From assembly GCF_035046505.1 (NCBI RefSeq), contig NC_089829.1:2464001-2528000 (forward strand): a stretch of 64,000 bases of DNA, written 5' to 3'. A program made the translations under genes and the position numbers. The notes beneath the pieces were generated by a model. It saw only the letters and a program-made list of their open reading frames with translations, did not search any database and was not told where the DNA came from. The DNA comes from Tiliqua scincoides (taxonomy: Eukaryota; Chordata; Lepidosauria; Squamata; Scincidae). Each line of letters starts with the position of its first letter. Position 1 is the first letter of the stretch. Shown in pieces: positions 53,184 to 64,000 of the stretch.

Positions 53184-56100
53184 ATGCTGCTGACGGTGTT
53201 CTGCCTGCGGCGGGACCGCTCCGAGCTGACCTTCTCGCTGCAGGTGGACGCCGACTTCGAGCTGCAGAACTTCCGCGCCCTCTGCGAGCTCGAGTCCGGC
53301 ATCCCCGCCGCCGAGAGCCAGGTCAGGCCGCCGCCGCGGACTCCTCGGGCGGAGAGGCGGCGCCGCCGCGGCCTTCTCCGGAGCGCGGGCGGGCGGGAGA
53401 CCGTCGCGAGGGGCCCGCGGTTTGGCGCCGGCCGGCGGGGAGGCAGCGCGGAGCCGCCCTCCCTCCACCCGGCGGGCGAGCCGCGGCTTCGGCCTCGCGG
53501 GGCCTCCGCGACTGGGCGGCTTCCCAGGGGGCCGGCAGGGCCCGGGCCGCTGAGCCTCCGGGCAGAAGGAGAACGGCGCGGCCGGGGCTGGGCCGCCCTC
53601 CCTGACGAGCGCAGGCCTCCCCTCGGTACTGGCGGCCTCTGCAACCGCCAGGCAGACCGGGTCGCTGGCTGCGCCTGGGGCTGAGCGACGCGCCCGTTCC
53701 TGGGCGGAGGCGGGGCCCGTCCTCGCCCCAGCTGACTGCCGAGGCACGTGGGCTTGGCTGGCCGGGGCAAAGTGCTCACGGCCGGCGGAGGCCTGCGAGG
53801 TGGGCACACTTCCAGCTCCAGCAGCCCATTATGCGGGAACCCTCGTCGCAGGGGCTGGCCTGACCTCTGGCACCGGCCTGCTGCCCAGGCCCTCCTTCCG
53901 ACCGGCTCCCTGCAGTGGCGCTTCTGGGTTCTTTCCTGTTTTTGTCCGATGGGGCAGGTCACAGGCAGGAGGGGGGAGCGGCCAGTGCAGGCAGCCCGGG
54001 CTGGTCAGACACTCGCCTGGACCCTCCTCCAGGCCGGGAAGGCACAGGGGGTCTGTTTCAGGGGAGAGCCCCAGCTGGGTGCCAGCTGTGGAGGAGCAGG
54101 GTTCTGGTTTGTGCTTGTGGGAGCGTTGTGTTCTCCAGCGTGGTGCTGGCCTACTGGAGTGAGCTGTGGCTGTAATGAGAATGCTTGTCTTGCAGGAGGA
54201 GCCCTGATTTGGGACTCGGGGTGGGGTCAGTGCCTCCTGGCCCACATCTTGGGAGTTGCAAAACAGCTGGGCGTGTTCTGTATCTTTGTTTAAGGCTCTT
54301 CGAATTAATGCCTTATGTTTTCTCGCCTTCCAGATTGTCTATGCAGAGAGGCCTCTCACGGACAACCATCGGTCTCTAGCCTCATATGGATTAAAAGACG
54401 GGGACGTGGTGATCCTGCAGCAAGTGGACAATGTGGAGGCCCGTCCTCCAGCTCCACTTCCTGGTGAGCACCCCATGCTGCCCCATCTAGTTGCATGGCC
54501 AATAGGCGGGAGGCCAGATATGGTGGTCAAAGCACGTTGTTATTCTCCACCACTGTGGGCATTGGCCTGTTACCAGCATTGGCAAGAGCTGGGCACAAAG
54601 CTACTTTGTGTAAGGCTCTTAATGAATGAAGGTGGGGCTGCGCCTGCCCTACCACCTTAGGACTGCCAGCTGTGCCAGGTAGCCTGGCTCTCCTCTGGAT
54701 CAGCCCACTCCTTTGCATAGATAGCTGTCATGCTGAGTCAGGAGGCTCCTGGGAGGGGTCAACAGTGGCTTCCAGCAGAAGATTCCCAGGACTGGACCCT
54801 AACAGCAAGGCAGGGACTCTACCACTACGCTTAGCCCTGGAGTGGTGGTCAGAGTTGCTGCCTGCCCTGCTGGCGTGCCAGCAGCAGCCTGCTAAAGCAG
54901 CTGAGTGAGAGCCACGGTGCTTCCTCAGACAAGATGGTATGTTTGCTGCCGGCTGCCACTTGTGGTTTGCCACGTTTAGATCTGGTCTCTAAAATGAAAT
55001 GAGCCATTTTGCTCAGGTTGCGTGCACTTAAAAATCACAAGAACAATCTCCAGCATAATACAAACCAACCCTTAGTACTGCAGTGAACCTGCACCTGAGC
55101 GGGCAACACACTATCAGCCAGCTCGAAGCCCAGACCGTCTGGGGCACACCAGGCAAAACGAGAGGTTTGGATGGCCCTTGAAGAGTGGGCGGAGTCTGAT
55201 TCAATTGGTGCTCCAGGGACATCTGGTTGGGATGGATGTTTTGGGCTCCTTCTGTGCTGGAAAGAGGAGGGCCGCCTTCTCCCCCCCATGCCTGTCCCTT
55301 GGGCGTTCATCCCTGTCTCGGGGTTGGGAGAATGGCTGCCCTCATGTGTTGCCCGCTCTGCAGCTGTGGCTTTGCATGGGGGGGGTGGCAGCCTCCCCTC
55401 CATGTCTCTCTCATATCCTGTTCCAGGCTTGCCCAGGATTGACTTCAGCAGCATTGCTGTGCCAGGGACGTCAGCCCAGCCCCAGCCATTGCCAGCAGCA
55501 ACAGACTCCCACCATTCTCCTCCAGAGCTCCCCTCCTCCCCACAGGGCTTGGACAACCCAGCACTCTTGCGGGACATGTTGTTGGCCAACCCACATGAGC
55601 TCTCCCTGCTGAAGGAGCGCAACCCTCCCCTGGCGGAGGCTCTGCTCAGTGGAGACCTTGGTAAGCAGCTGGACCTCTCAGAGATCTCCAGTGTCCCTTT
55701 ACCAGGCCCTGTGAAGAGAGGAGTCTAGTTGCGGATGTAGTGCCTATTGGAGAGCCCACGCTTTCCCTACAATGTAGGTCTCACTTTTGCCCAGCACTCG
55801 CCAGGGACCCTGGGCAGCTGGTCTTGGGCGCCTTGCCTCAGTGTTTCTACCTGCGTATGGGAAAAACACACACTTGCCTGCTTTGCAGGGGGACTGAGAG
55901 GATTTTAACAGGAGAAGTGTTAAATGGAGAAGTGGGGAATGATGCAGAAGCATTCATGGTTTTTATGTGTAATATTGTGTTCCCTTAGAGAAATTCACTC
56001 GAGTGCTGGTGGAGCAGCAGCAGGATCGGGCTCGCCGGGAGCAGGAGCGGATCCGTCTCTTTTCTGCTGACCCTTTTGACCTAGAGGCTCAGGCCAAGAT

Positions 56101-59100
56101 CGAAGAAGATATCAGGTAGCAAGCTCCAGACTAGCTGTGGGGATGGGAAAGACCTTGAAAGTTGTTGTCAGGACACGGATACGCAGTGGGCCAGAGCTGG
56201 CTGATCTCTTGTTTCTGCTGCCACGGTGGTGTATGTTCCGTCAGCTTCTTGTTGGACCAGACTCTCTTTGTGAGTCTGGAAAACGTGGTAGCTGCTTTAC
56301 CGATGCGTTTGTTTAGCTCCCTGGCCTCTGAGTGACCTGCTTGGAGGCAGGCTGTGCAGCATGGCCTTTCCCAGTTTGAAGAGACACTTGGCCAACAGTC
56401 TGAGGCAAAGAGGCAAAGAAGGAAGGCCCATAGCCAGGGAGACAGACCAGGGACAGACTGCACTTGCTCCCGGTGTGGAAGGGATTGTCGCTCCCGAATT
56501 GGCCTTTTCAGCCACACTAGACGCTGTGCCAGGACCACCTTTCAGAGCGCGATATCGTAGTCTTTCAAGACTGAAAGTTGCCAATACAAAAGGTGGTGTG
56601 GGGTTTCTGTTGTTGCCCCGAAACATGCATCAGTGTTCTGGAGAGCAGCTGATTGGGTCGGTTGTTTTTCTGAGAAGTCTCCACAGGTGAGGCAAGCGAG
56701 AAAGAAATGAGCTGCCCAAAATTCCTCCACACAGCCTAAGAAATGGAGGCTCTTGGTTCAGAGGGCGGGAGAGAGAGTGAGTGTACAGGCACAAGAAAGA
56801 GAGAGGGAGCAAGCACAACAAATTTGCTCCTGTTCCGTTTGGCCCAAATTAATCTGGATCAACTTAATGCAGCTCTTTCCAAGTCCTGTGCTGGTTTAGA
56901 GCAGGAGACTGGCTGCCGCCTGCCACCCAGTCAGTTTCGTGCTGGGGATTGCGTGTAGTGACCTTTTGGTGTTAATGTTGACTGCAGGCAACAGAACATT
57001 GAGGAGAACATGACAATCGCCATGGAGGAGGCTCCTGAGAGCTTTGGCCAGGTGGTGATGCTCTACATCAACTGCAAGGTCAATGGCCACCCTGTGAAGG
57101 CCTTTGTGGACTCAGGTGCGTCTCTTCCCTCTGCTGTGTTCTTATGCTCTTCTCCTGCAATATGCACTATGCAGGGTGGCCTGGGTCAAGTGGTGCCCCC
57201 AGGGGCCTCCCCGGGCCACAGCCATACCTGCCTTGCAGGAAGGAAGGCCATAGCTTCGCTCCCCTTTCTGGTTCCTCAGGGTCTCGTGTTGAGAGGCCCT
57301 GGGAAGGCAGCGACTTCAGTTTAATACTCTCACCCAGAGGGAAGTGCCCGAGGCTGCTTAGAATTAAAAAAGGAAACAATAATTGGTTTGAACAAAACTG
57401 TCCAGAGTTGGAAGACTGAGAGAGAAAAGCAGCAGCAGCAGTGCAACAGTCCCCAGAGCCCAACAAGGCAGAGCCTCAGAAGCCTTGGAGACCCCATGGG
57501 TCAGCAGCTGCGATTGCCCTGCTGGCGTAGTGGACATTCCTGGGCCACAGAAGAAGGGCACTGCGCAGACCTTAGAGACCTGCTGCTGCCACCACCCCCT
57601 CCCCCCCGAGCAAACCAGGCCAGGCGGATCAGGCATCTGGCCTGGTGGCTGCTCTACAGTTTGCGCCTGTCTCAGAGGAGTCTGAGCAGTCTGGTGTGTG
57701 AGAGCAGCCTTGTGTCTCTCCATGGAATTGGGAGCAAGAACAAGAGCCAGCCCTGTCCCCCCCGTCCCCCCGCCCAGAGGCCTCGACCTGCTCTTCAGCA
57801 GTGGCTGTATTGTCTGTTTGTCTGGCAGGTGCTCAGATGACCATCATGAGCCAGGCGTGCGCTGAGAGGTGCAACATTATGCGCCTGGTGGACCGGCGGT
57901 GGGCGGGCATTGCGAAGGGTGTGGGAACCCAGAAGATAATTGGTCGAGTGCACCTAGGTAAGCCAGGTCGGGCCGGGCCTTCTGCAGGCCAGTAGGGGCT
58001 TTCTGGGGCGCAGGCAGAGGTGACACTCAGTGGTGGTTCATTCTCCTCCCACTGCAGCTCAGGTCCAGATCGAAGGGGACTTCCTGCCCTGCTCGTTCTC
58101 CATCCTAGAGGAGCAGCCCATGGACATGCTTTTGGGGCTGGACATGCTGAAGAGGCACCAGGTGAGTGAGGCCTGGGCCTGTGTGGAAGTGTGGTGGGGG
58201 GCACAGCAGCCACTGGACATGCACAGAGTCCCAGACTTTGACCTTGGCAGTGCCATCCGCAGGCCTGGGAGGGTGGAGGAGATGCTGCACAGTCATTGTG
58301 GTCTGACTCGGGCAAGCAGAATGAAGTGCAGGGGCAGGGGCCTGCGGCAGAGTGCATTATTTGTGTGCGGGAGAGCCTCTTCCTGGGCAGCTGAGGTGGC
58401 AGAGAGCCTTTTTGGAGCCTGCTGCCAGGCTGGGGGACCTCTGGGACCTGGAGCCCCCTGTTCCTCTCCTGCATTAGAATGGGGGGCAGTCACTTCAGAT
58501 TGCAAGCTCTCTCTTAAAGGGAGAGCAGAGCCCCAGACCTTCCCTGCACTGGAGGCGATGGCTTAGAACCTGAGCACGCTAGGCAGCCAGTTGCATCACA
58601 TCCATGGGAGCACTGTGTCAAGAGCGTTTCTTGGCCTGCAGCGAGTAGCCTTGGGGTCTGTGGGAGGCTTGTGTGGCAGCTGTCATCCCATTTCTCCTAG
58701 TGCATCTTTCTTGTAGTATTTGACGTCCCCAGTGAGGCTGGAGTCGTTATCAGAAGGACTGTGATTGACAGGGCAGTAGGCTCTTTTTGGCTTCCCCAGC
58801 AGCACCATGTGGCGAGAGTCTCTCTGCGCTTGCCATTGAGCACCTGCTTTTCTACCCCAGTGCTCTATAGATCTCAAGAAGAACGTCTTGGTCATTGGCA
58901 CCACTGGTTCTCAGACCACTTTCCTGCCAGAGGGGGAGCTGCCAGAGTGTGCAAGGCTAGCGTATGGGGCAGGGCGGGAGGACTTGCGACCAGAGGAGAT
59001 CGCGGACCAAGAGCTGGCTGAAGCGCTGCAGAAGTCTGTGGAGGAAGCAGGTACTGTAGGGGCTGGGCTGGGCCGGGCAGCAGAAGAAGAGGAAAGTCTG

Positions 59101-61520
59101 CGAGGGAGTGCTGGGTGCATCACTCTCCCAAACTCTGTGCCGCAGTGCAATAGCATGCTGGATTCCTGACCTGCTTGCTGAGGTCACAGGAAAGGCTTGC
59201 CTTGGAGGTGCTGTAGCAGACGGGTGTAAATTAGGACCTCCCTGCTTCAACCTGACTTGGGTGTGGAGGGGTCTGGGACGGCTGTGGAGCCTACAGCAGT
59301 CTTGCTATGTGTGTTGCTGGGGGGGGGAGCAGCATGTGGCCACTGGGCCCCCTGCCTGCCAGCCAGCTGATGCTGTGGCCAGGTGCGCTGAGTCTCTGCT
59401 TGGAGCTCACCATGGGTCTTTTGAGCAGTCGCGACTTGTGGGTGTCCTGCCAGCCAGAAGTGTAACCTGGCAGTGACCCAGTGAGGTGGAACGGGCTGGA
59501 ACACTGCAGCCATCCAGGGCCATCCGGTGGCCGTCACCATCTGCTCAACCAGGCCAGGCTCAGTTCTTGGTACCATGTTGACCATCACGCCCCACAGAGT
59601 TGGCTGGAACCTGTTCACCCTGGGGCTGTAATGCCCCAGTTCCAGGGGTCAGTCTGTGCGCGCAGGATTTTAATTCAGTCCAGCTTTGTCTTCGCATAGT
59701 CATAACAGAAACGTAAGATGCAGTCCGTAGAACAGAAGGTACAAGTTACAGTTGTGGCCATTTTAAAGCCATAGTAGCCCCAATTGACTTTTTCACCCAC
59801 CTCCTTCCTTCGGAAGCCTCAGTTGCTGCTGAAAGTTTGCAAGAGAGCCGAGTCAGAAGGCAGGAAGACAGATGGAGCCACAGAAGGCGTGGACGGTCTT
59901 CAAGAGGCACTGCCCGCCACAGGGCCGTCTGTGTCCTCCAGTAGGTGCCTGGCAGCCTGTCCTGGGCCTTGCAGCTCGCTTCAAAGTAGAGAGGGAAGTG
60001 CCTCAGCGCGCTCTGTTTTGCTATTAAAGTTCCTTTCAAAGAGACCTGAGTCAGTCCTGAGCTTTATTGAGACCTTCCTGTCCTGTACCCCCCAACCCAA
60101 AGAGCTGCAGCCAGCCTGGCTGCTTTTTAGCTCAGGGCTTCCCTTGCAAGGTGTCAGATCTTTGCAGTTGTGTCCCACCATTGCAGTCCTCCCACCAAGT
60201 AGAGCTCCTCTGGGGAAAATACAGACATGGCAAGACCGCAAAAGATGGCAGCAGTCCAGAAGCCATATCAGGCCTGCCACCTTTTGGTTTGGCTGCCAAG
60301 CCCTGCAGGAGATTGAGCTCCTGCACAGAGTTAAATGGCAAGAGGTTGGGAGGGCAGAAATTTCTTCCATTCCGTTATCTGCACCCGCATCCTTCTGCTG
60401 TGAAAATGTGGGTGAGGACATGTGCATTTCAAGTTCCCCCCACTCTTGCATCCATTCGTAGGCAGTGTGAGGAACAGGTGAGCTCTGCTGGATCAGACCA
60501 GAGCGGCCCAGTGTCTGGCTTCCAGGCGTAGGGCGCCAGATTCTTTTGGATTGTGCATGTTGCCTTCCCCCCCTCACCTTGTTTCATTTCTTGAGGGGAA
60601 TAGACTGGTGGATTGATCTTGGCTTGAAAGGTAGGAATCCCACCTGTGCTCTTGCCTCTGGTTCTGCCCAGCAGTCGGGGTCTCACACAGGAGTGCTGCA
60701 GAGGCTCCCACCTCCAGCCCTCCCAGATCTGGACTCTTGTTGCAGGTTTTTTGAGGTCTAGATTGCCAGGGATTGGCTTGCAGAAGAAGCTTGCAAGCAG
60801 CAGACACAGCAGCGTGCCTGAGCACATTCTGCCAGGTTGAGCCAGCCATCTTTTGGGTCTTCTAAGGAGAGGAGAAGTTTGTGGAAGGATAGAGAGAGTG
60901 AAGGAAGCTGGAAGAGCGGCCGGAAGCAGGAGAGGAGGCAGGCAGCTAGTCCTTGGTTTCCAGCTGGGCAGGTGGCCTTGGCCATGGCCTTGCCAAGGTT
61001 TTCTGGATAGAGACAGACTGACCAGGACAGGAGCGACTCTGCAGGCCTGAGCCTCTCCCCAAACCCAGGACCCACCTCTCACAGGTCCAGTACAGCCAGA
61101 GATTTCTGCCTCCTTCACTTGTGTGGAGCACAGCCAGCGACCTGAGAACATGAAGTCTGTGGTCAGAGAGCCGGGGGCTCCCTCTGGGCTTGACTGCGCT
61201 TCTGAGCATCAGGAAGTGTCCAGGGAGGCAGAGCTACCAGGCAGCTTAGCCGTAGGAGTCCTCCGCACCATCCGCAGGGCATCCAAGTGAATCTTGTAGA
61301 CCAACACACGATGGGAGAGAGAGCCTCTCTGGGACAAGGAGTGCTGGGAGAGCGTTGCCTGGAAGAAAGCCCCAAGCAAGAGGGCACGGAGTCTTGCACA
61401 GAGAGGTCCTAGGAGGGGGCAGCGCAGAAATGACCCCCCCACAAGCCGCACGTGTGCAGTGTGCTAACCCCAGTTTGGTGTGTTTGTCTCCTAATTCGCA
61501 CAGAGCGCCAGAAGCCTTGA
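53184..61520 (+). CDS. DDI2: DNA-damage inducible 1 homolog 2 (aspartic protease), short form
   Basis: Proteasome shuttle and endoprotease; in mammals it cleaves NFE2L1 to activate proteasome genes. Exons: 53184-53321, 54334-54463, 55427-55660, 55989-56115, 56988-57115, 57829-57957, 58058-58161, 58861-59050, 61504-61520 (TGA 61518-61520), 398 residues against 399 in human. Ubiquitin-like domain at about 1-76 ([11 protein letters not shown] ... [10 protein letters not shown]), helical domain at about 110-190 ([20 protein letters not shown]), retroviral-type protease fold at about 208-330 with catalytic FVDSGAQ (Asp251; the Gly codon is split by an intron) and flap region [12 protein letters not shown]. 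The ubiquitin-interacting end [15 protein letters not shown] precedes the last coding exon, only 17 nt, which reads ERQKP-stop exactly as in human. The protease domain is a host gene, not a virus remnant. No poly(A) signal was seen soon after the stop. Confidence 0.96.
54670..54840 (-). mobile_element. Degenerate tRNA-SINE fragment
   Basis: GGCAGGGACTCTACCACTACGC near 54811 is, on the minus strand, a tRNA-like head (GTGGTAGAGTCCCTGCC with A-box resemblance). The rest is diverged. It lies in DDI2 intron 2. Confidence 0.45.
56335..56595 (+). mobile_element. LINE 3' end with zinc-finger-like ORF terminus
   Basis: One frame (within 56354-56560) reads [23 protein letters not shown], a C2H2-like pattern (C-x2-C-x12-H-x3-C as read here) found at the C-terminus of some non-LTR retrotransposon ORFs. 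After it comes TAGTCTTTCAAGACTGAAAG TTGCCAATAC, resembling a LINE 3' tail in lizards. Heavily 5'-truncated. It lies in DDI2 intron 4. The family is not identified. Confidence 0.5.
59051..61503 (+). other. DDI2: DDI2 intron 8 (short form)
   Basis: This 2.45-kb intron separates the exon ending at 59050 from the 17-nt coding end at 61504. It holds a short CR1-terminus-like piece at about 60470-60535 (CTCTGCTGGATCAGACCAGA) and an isolated ATTAAA at 60023-60028. No other coding exon was supported. Confidence 0.6.
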
Positions 61521-62628
61521 TGCATGTTGTGTGGGTTTGCTGCCGCTGGAGCGAGCCACAGACCAGGTACTACAAGTTCTTGGGGGGTTGGCTGACGGGT
61601 GCGTCTTGTGGTCCAGGTGGAGCAGTGAAGCACCTGCCCCTGAGCAGCAGGAAGGGAGCGCGCTCTCCTGTCAGAAGTGAAGTGTGGCCTCTTAGGGCTG
61701 GTGCAGGATGTGCGAGGGTTGGGATGCAGCACCTGCCTGGAGGATCTCAGCTAAGTAGCTGCAGGCAGCCAACCCCAGGGAGTGCCTTTGTGCAGTAGCA
61801 GGGCTGGCAGGCGGGCGACCTGGCCCTGTGGTGTGGTGTCATCATGTCCTGGATTCCTTGCTGTGGGCTCAGAAAGGCCAGTCAAAGCCTGCACCCCCAC
61901 AGCCCCTGGTCTGACACCTTCACACCGCTCCTGCATGCAAGCACCTTGGCATGGTTGGTTTTGGCAGTACTAATTTATGTCAGCCCTGTCCTGGGGTGGA
62001 TCTGTAAAGGGGTGGTGTCAGCACACAGGAATTGCCAATTTGAAAGGCATCTGTTGGTTCTCTTTGAGCTACTCTGTCTCTCTCGTGTGCTGAGGTAGAA
62101 GAGCTGCATGAGGTGAGGTGAAGGGGAGGCAACTAGGGGCCTGCTTGGGCAGTGTTAGCAAAAGGGCTCTTTCTCCCGAATGTGCCTGGAGAACAAGATG
62201 CAGTGACAGACCAAAGTGCTGGGGAAGTCTCCGTAGAGGGAACCTGTTGGTGGGCATTCTGCAAGGGGGCCTCTCAGTTCAAGAGGCAAGACACAAGAGG
62301 GGAATGAGGGCAGGATGGGAGGTTCCAACTGTGACAAGCTATGTCAAGACTGGGTTTAGATGCTTGTGGGGTGGAGGGGAGTGGCAAAGGGTGGCCACCA
62401 GTCTCTTTCAGCCGGGTGAGTTCTTGCTCACTTCCCTCTCCCTGTGGCCACCCTTAGGTGGGGGGCTGTCGCAGACAGAAGCTGTGCTGGCTGGTGGCTT
62501 GATGCCAATGCCCCTCTGCATGTCTAGCCCCGGGGGGGGGCACCAGGAGTGGGCCAGACACCGTGTGATGCTGCTTGGACCCAGCCCAGCTCTCATGCGG
62601 TGTCCTGCTTTCTCCTTCCCCTGCACAG

Positions 62629-64000
62629 AGAACCGTGATGAAGCAACTACCTCGCCAGAAAGGCCACCGCTGCCAACTTCCGGGAGACCAGCCTCTTTCC
62701 CCGACGAGATTGAGCTGAGGACCGGCCACCCTGCCAATCAGCTACTGGGCCGCTCTGCCTCTGCTCCTTCGCTTTGCTCCCAAGCGGGCAGTCAGGCTGA
62801 GCCTGTCAACAGCCAAGCTGCATGGTCTGTGGACTCGTCTCTTGAATGCCCGGAAGGGCCGCTGCTGTCACCGCCGGACATCTCTGATCATGCTGCCTGT
62901 GCCACTGTTGACACTCCCCTTGCAGAGGAGCCAGAAGCCGGGGCCTCTCCTGGCCCACACCCAGCCCTGCAGAGCACCCCTGACCAGCCTGCCACTTCTG
63001 GCAGCCAGGAGCAGTTGCCTGCAGGTGACGAAGCGCCTGGGTCTCCAGTGGAAGCAGCTGGGGGGATGTTCGGCACCTGGAGCCCCACAGAAGACCTGGG
63101 AGCAGCTTTTGCTTCAGAGTCCCTGGAACCGAGCCAAAGGAGTAGCCTCTGCTCGGGCCCCCAGACCTCTGATGGGTCTGCTCAGGACCCCTTCCCGGGT
63201 GACCCAAACAGCAAGCTCACTGGCCAGAGACAGCCGTGCCTCACGGAGGCTTCTCTGTCACATTCTGAGGGAGAGCAGCCCTTTGCATTCTCTGCTGAGG
63301 GAGGAAGTGCTGGGGAGGGTGAGGGAAGATGGGCAGGATCTGTCCCCTGTGCATGCCCCAGAGGTGAGGCCTTCATGGAGGTGGAGCTTGTGGAAGAGGA
63401 GACCCTGGTCGTGGCCGATCGGCAGGAGGCCGGCCTGCCCTTGGTCAGAGCTGTGGAGTTGGACTGTTCTCGGCAGGCCCCTGCATGGGCCGCTGATCTC
63501 CTTTCTGAGAATGACCCGACGCTGCCTGGGAGCTCAACCTTTGGGGCGACCAGTGCTGCCTCTTCTGCAGTCAGCCTCTCCGCTGCATCCTCGGAAGGCC
63601 AGCTGAGCAGCCTGGCAGAAGAGCTGTGCCCCTCCCTCACGTCTGCTTTGAAAGAGCTTCATTGGCTTCTGGTTGAGAGCTGCAGGGGGGACTCCCGGGA
63701 GGAGCACAGTTGCCAGCCAGCCGGTGCTCCTGAGGAACCAGCGGCAAGCCAGGCTGCTGCTGGAGAGGAGCGGGAGTGTCCTGAGGGGGAGCGCCTCTTT
63801 TCTGACTCGGGGGGTGGTGAGGCATCCCCAGGAATGTGTCTGCTGGAGAGCCTGGGCACGCAGGGGGTGCACCGGCTGGCTGCGATGTCTGGGCAGGAGG
63901 CTGTGGGCCTGGAAGAACCTTTGGCCTTGAGGGGTCCTGCTGTCCAGAGCCCTTCAGCAGCCTCCAGCCAGCTGGAAGTCAGCGAACTCCCTGAAATCTC
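62629..64000 (+). CDS. RSC1A1: RSC1A1-like reading frame, probable alternative last exon of DDI2 (runs off window)
   Basis: In mammals RSC1A1 (RS1) regulates SGLT1 trafficking and transcription and ends in a UBA domain; its intronless ORF lies in the DDI2 3' region. Here 456 codons are open without a stop to the window edge. Recognisable matches to human RSC1A1: LPTS near the start, a GHPANQLLGRSASA block, FMEVE (63372-63386), and above all LAEELCPSLTSALKELHWLL (codons from about 63614) against AEESCPSITAALKELHELL. The frame opens at a strong acceptor (TTCTCCTTCCCCTGCACAG) with phase 1, which fits the DDI2 exon ending at 59050 (joined reading EEAENRDEATTSPERP). There is no Met where human starts; the first in-frame ATG is at 63066. 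The rest is low-complexity, Glu/Ser/Pro-rich. The UBA end lies beyond the window. Confidence 0.85.

Noticed and set aside
56988-58161. Treating the retroviral-type aspartic protease domain as a virus fossil
   Set aside because: It is the normal RVP fold of host DDI2, with intact exons and human-like sequence throughout.
58888-59169. DDI2 ending by reading through the donor at 59050 to a stop at 59167
   Set aside because: Both a conserved short end (61504) and a long end (62629) fit the donor; the read-through peptide has no similarity to known DDI2.

Overview
The window is vertebrate nuclear DNA, most likely from a squamate reptile (a lizard). Genes are spread over many exons with canonical vertebrate splice sites, and promoters lie in CpG islands. 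The introns carry CR1/L2-type LINEs, tRNA-derived SINEs whose RNA-sense strand is the minus strand, short palindromic MITEs and a hAT MITE, all of kinds I associate with lizard genomes. The lineage call is an inference from repeat recognition, not from a search.

Five protein genes lie head to tail on the + strand, plus a sixth reading frame at the right edge. (1) EIF4G3, the 3' part of translation initiation factor eIF4G3, 1058-18333 (23 coding exons; the N-terminal exons lie off the left edge). (2) HP1BP3, a linker-histone-like chromatin protein, 25008-35747 (12 coding exons, CpG promoter at about 22.4-24.0 kb). (3) SH2D5, a PTB-SH2 adaptor, 40004-45440 (9 coding exons). (4) DDOST, the 48-kDa oligosaccharyltransferase subunit, 45773-52611 (11 exons). 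(5) DDI2, a ubiquitin-like domain plus aspartic-protease shuttle, 53184-61520 (9 coding exons in the short form). (6) An RSC1A1-like open frame from 62629 to beyond the right edge. All exon joins were checked by reading-frame phase.

EIF4G3-HP1BP3-SH2D5-DDOST matches the human 1p36.12 order except that KIF17, which in human sits between SH2D5 and DDOST, is absent here: only 332 bp separate the SH2D5 stop from the DDOST start. DDI2/RSC1A1, several Mb away in human 1p36, directly follows DDOST here.

The two most interesting observations are these. The RSC1A1-like frame opens exactly at a splice acceptor that fits DDI2 exon 8 in phase, with no methionine where human RSC1A1 starts, so it may be made as a DDI2-RSC1A1 fusion through an alternative last exon. 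And the SH2 domain of this SH2D5 keeps the phosphotyrosine-binding arginine that the mammalian protein is known to lack. No retroviral or other virus-derived element was recognised.
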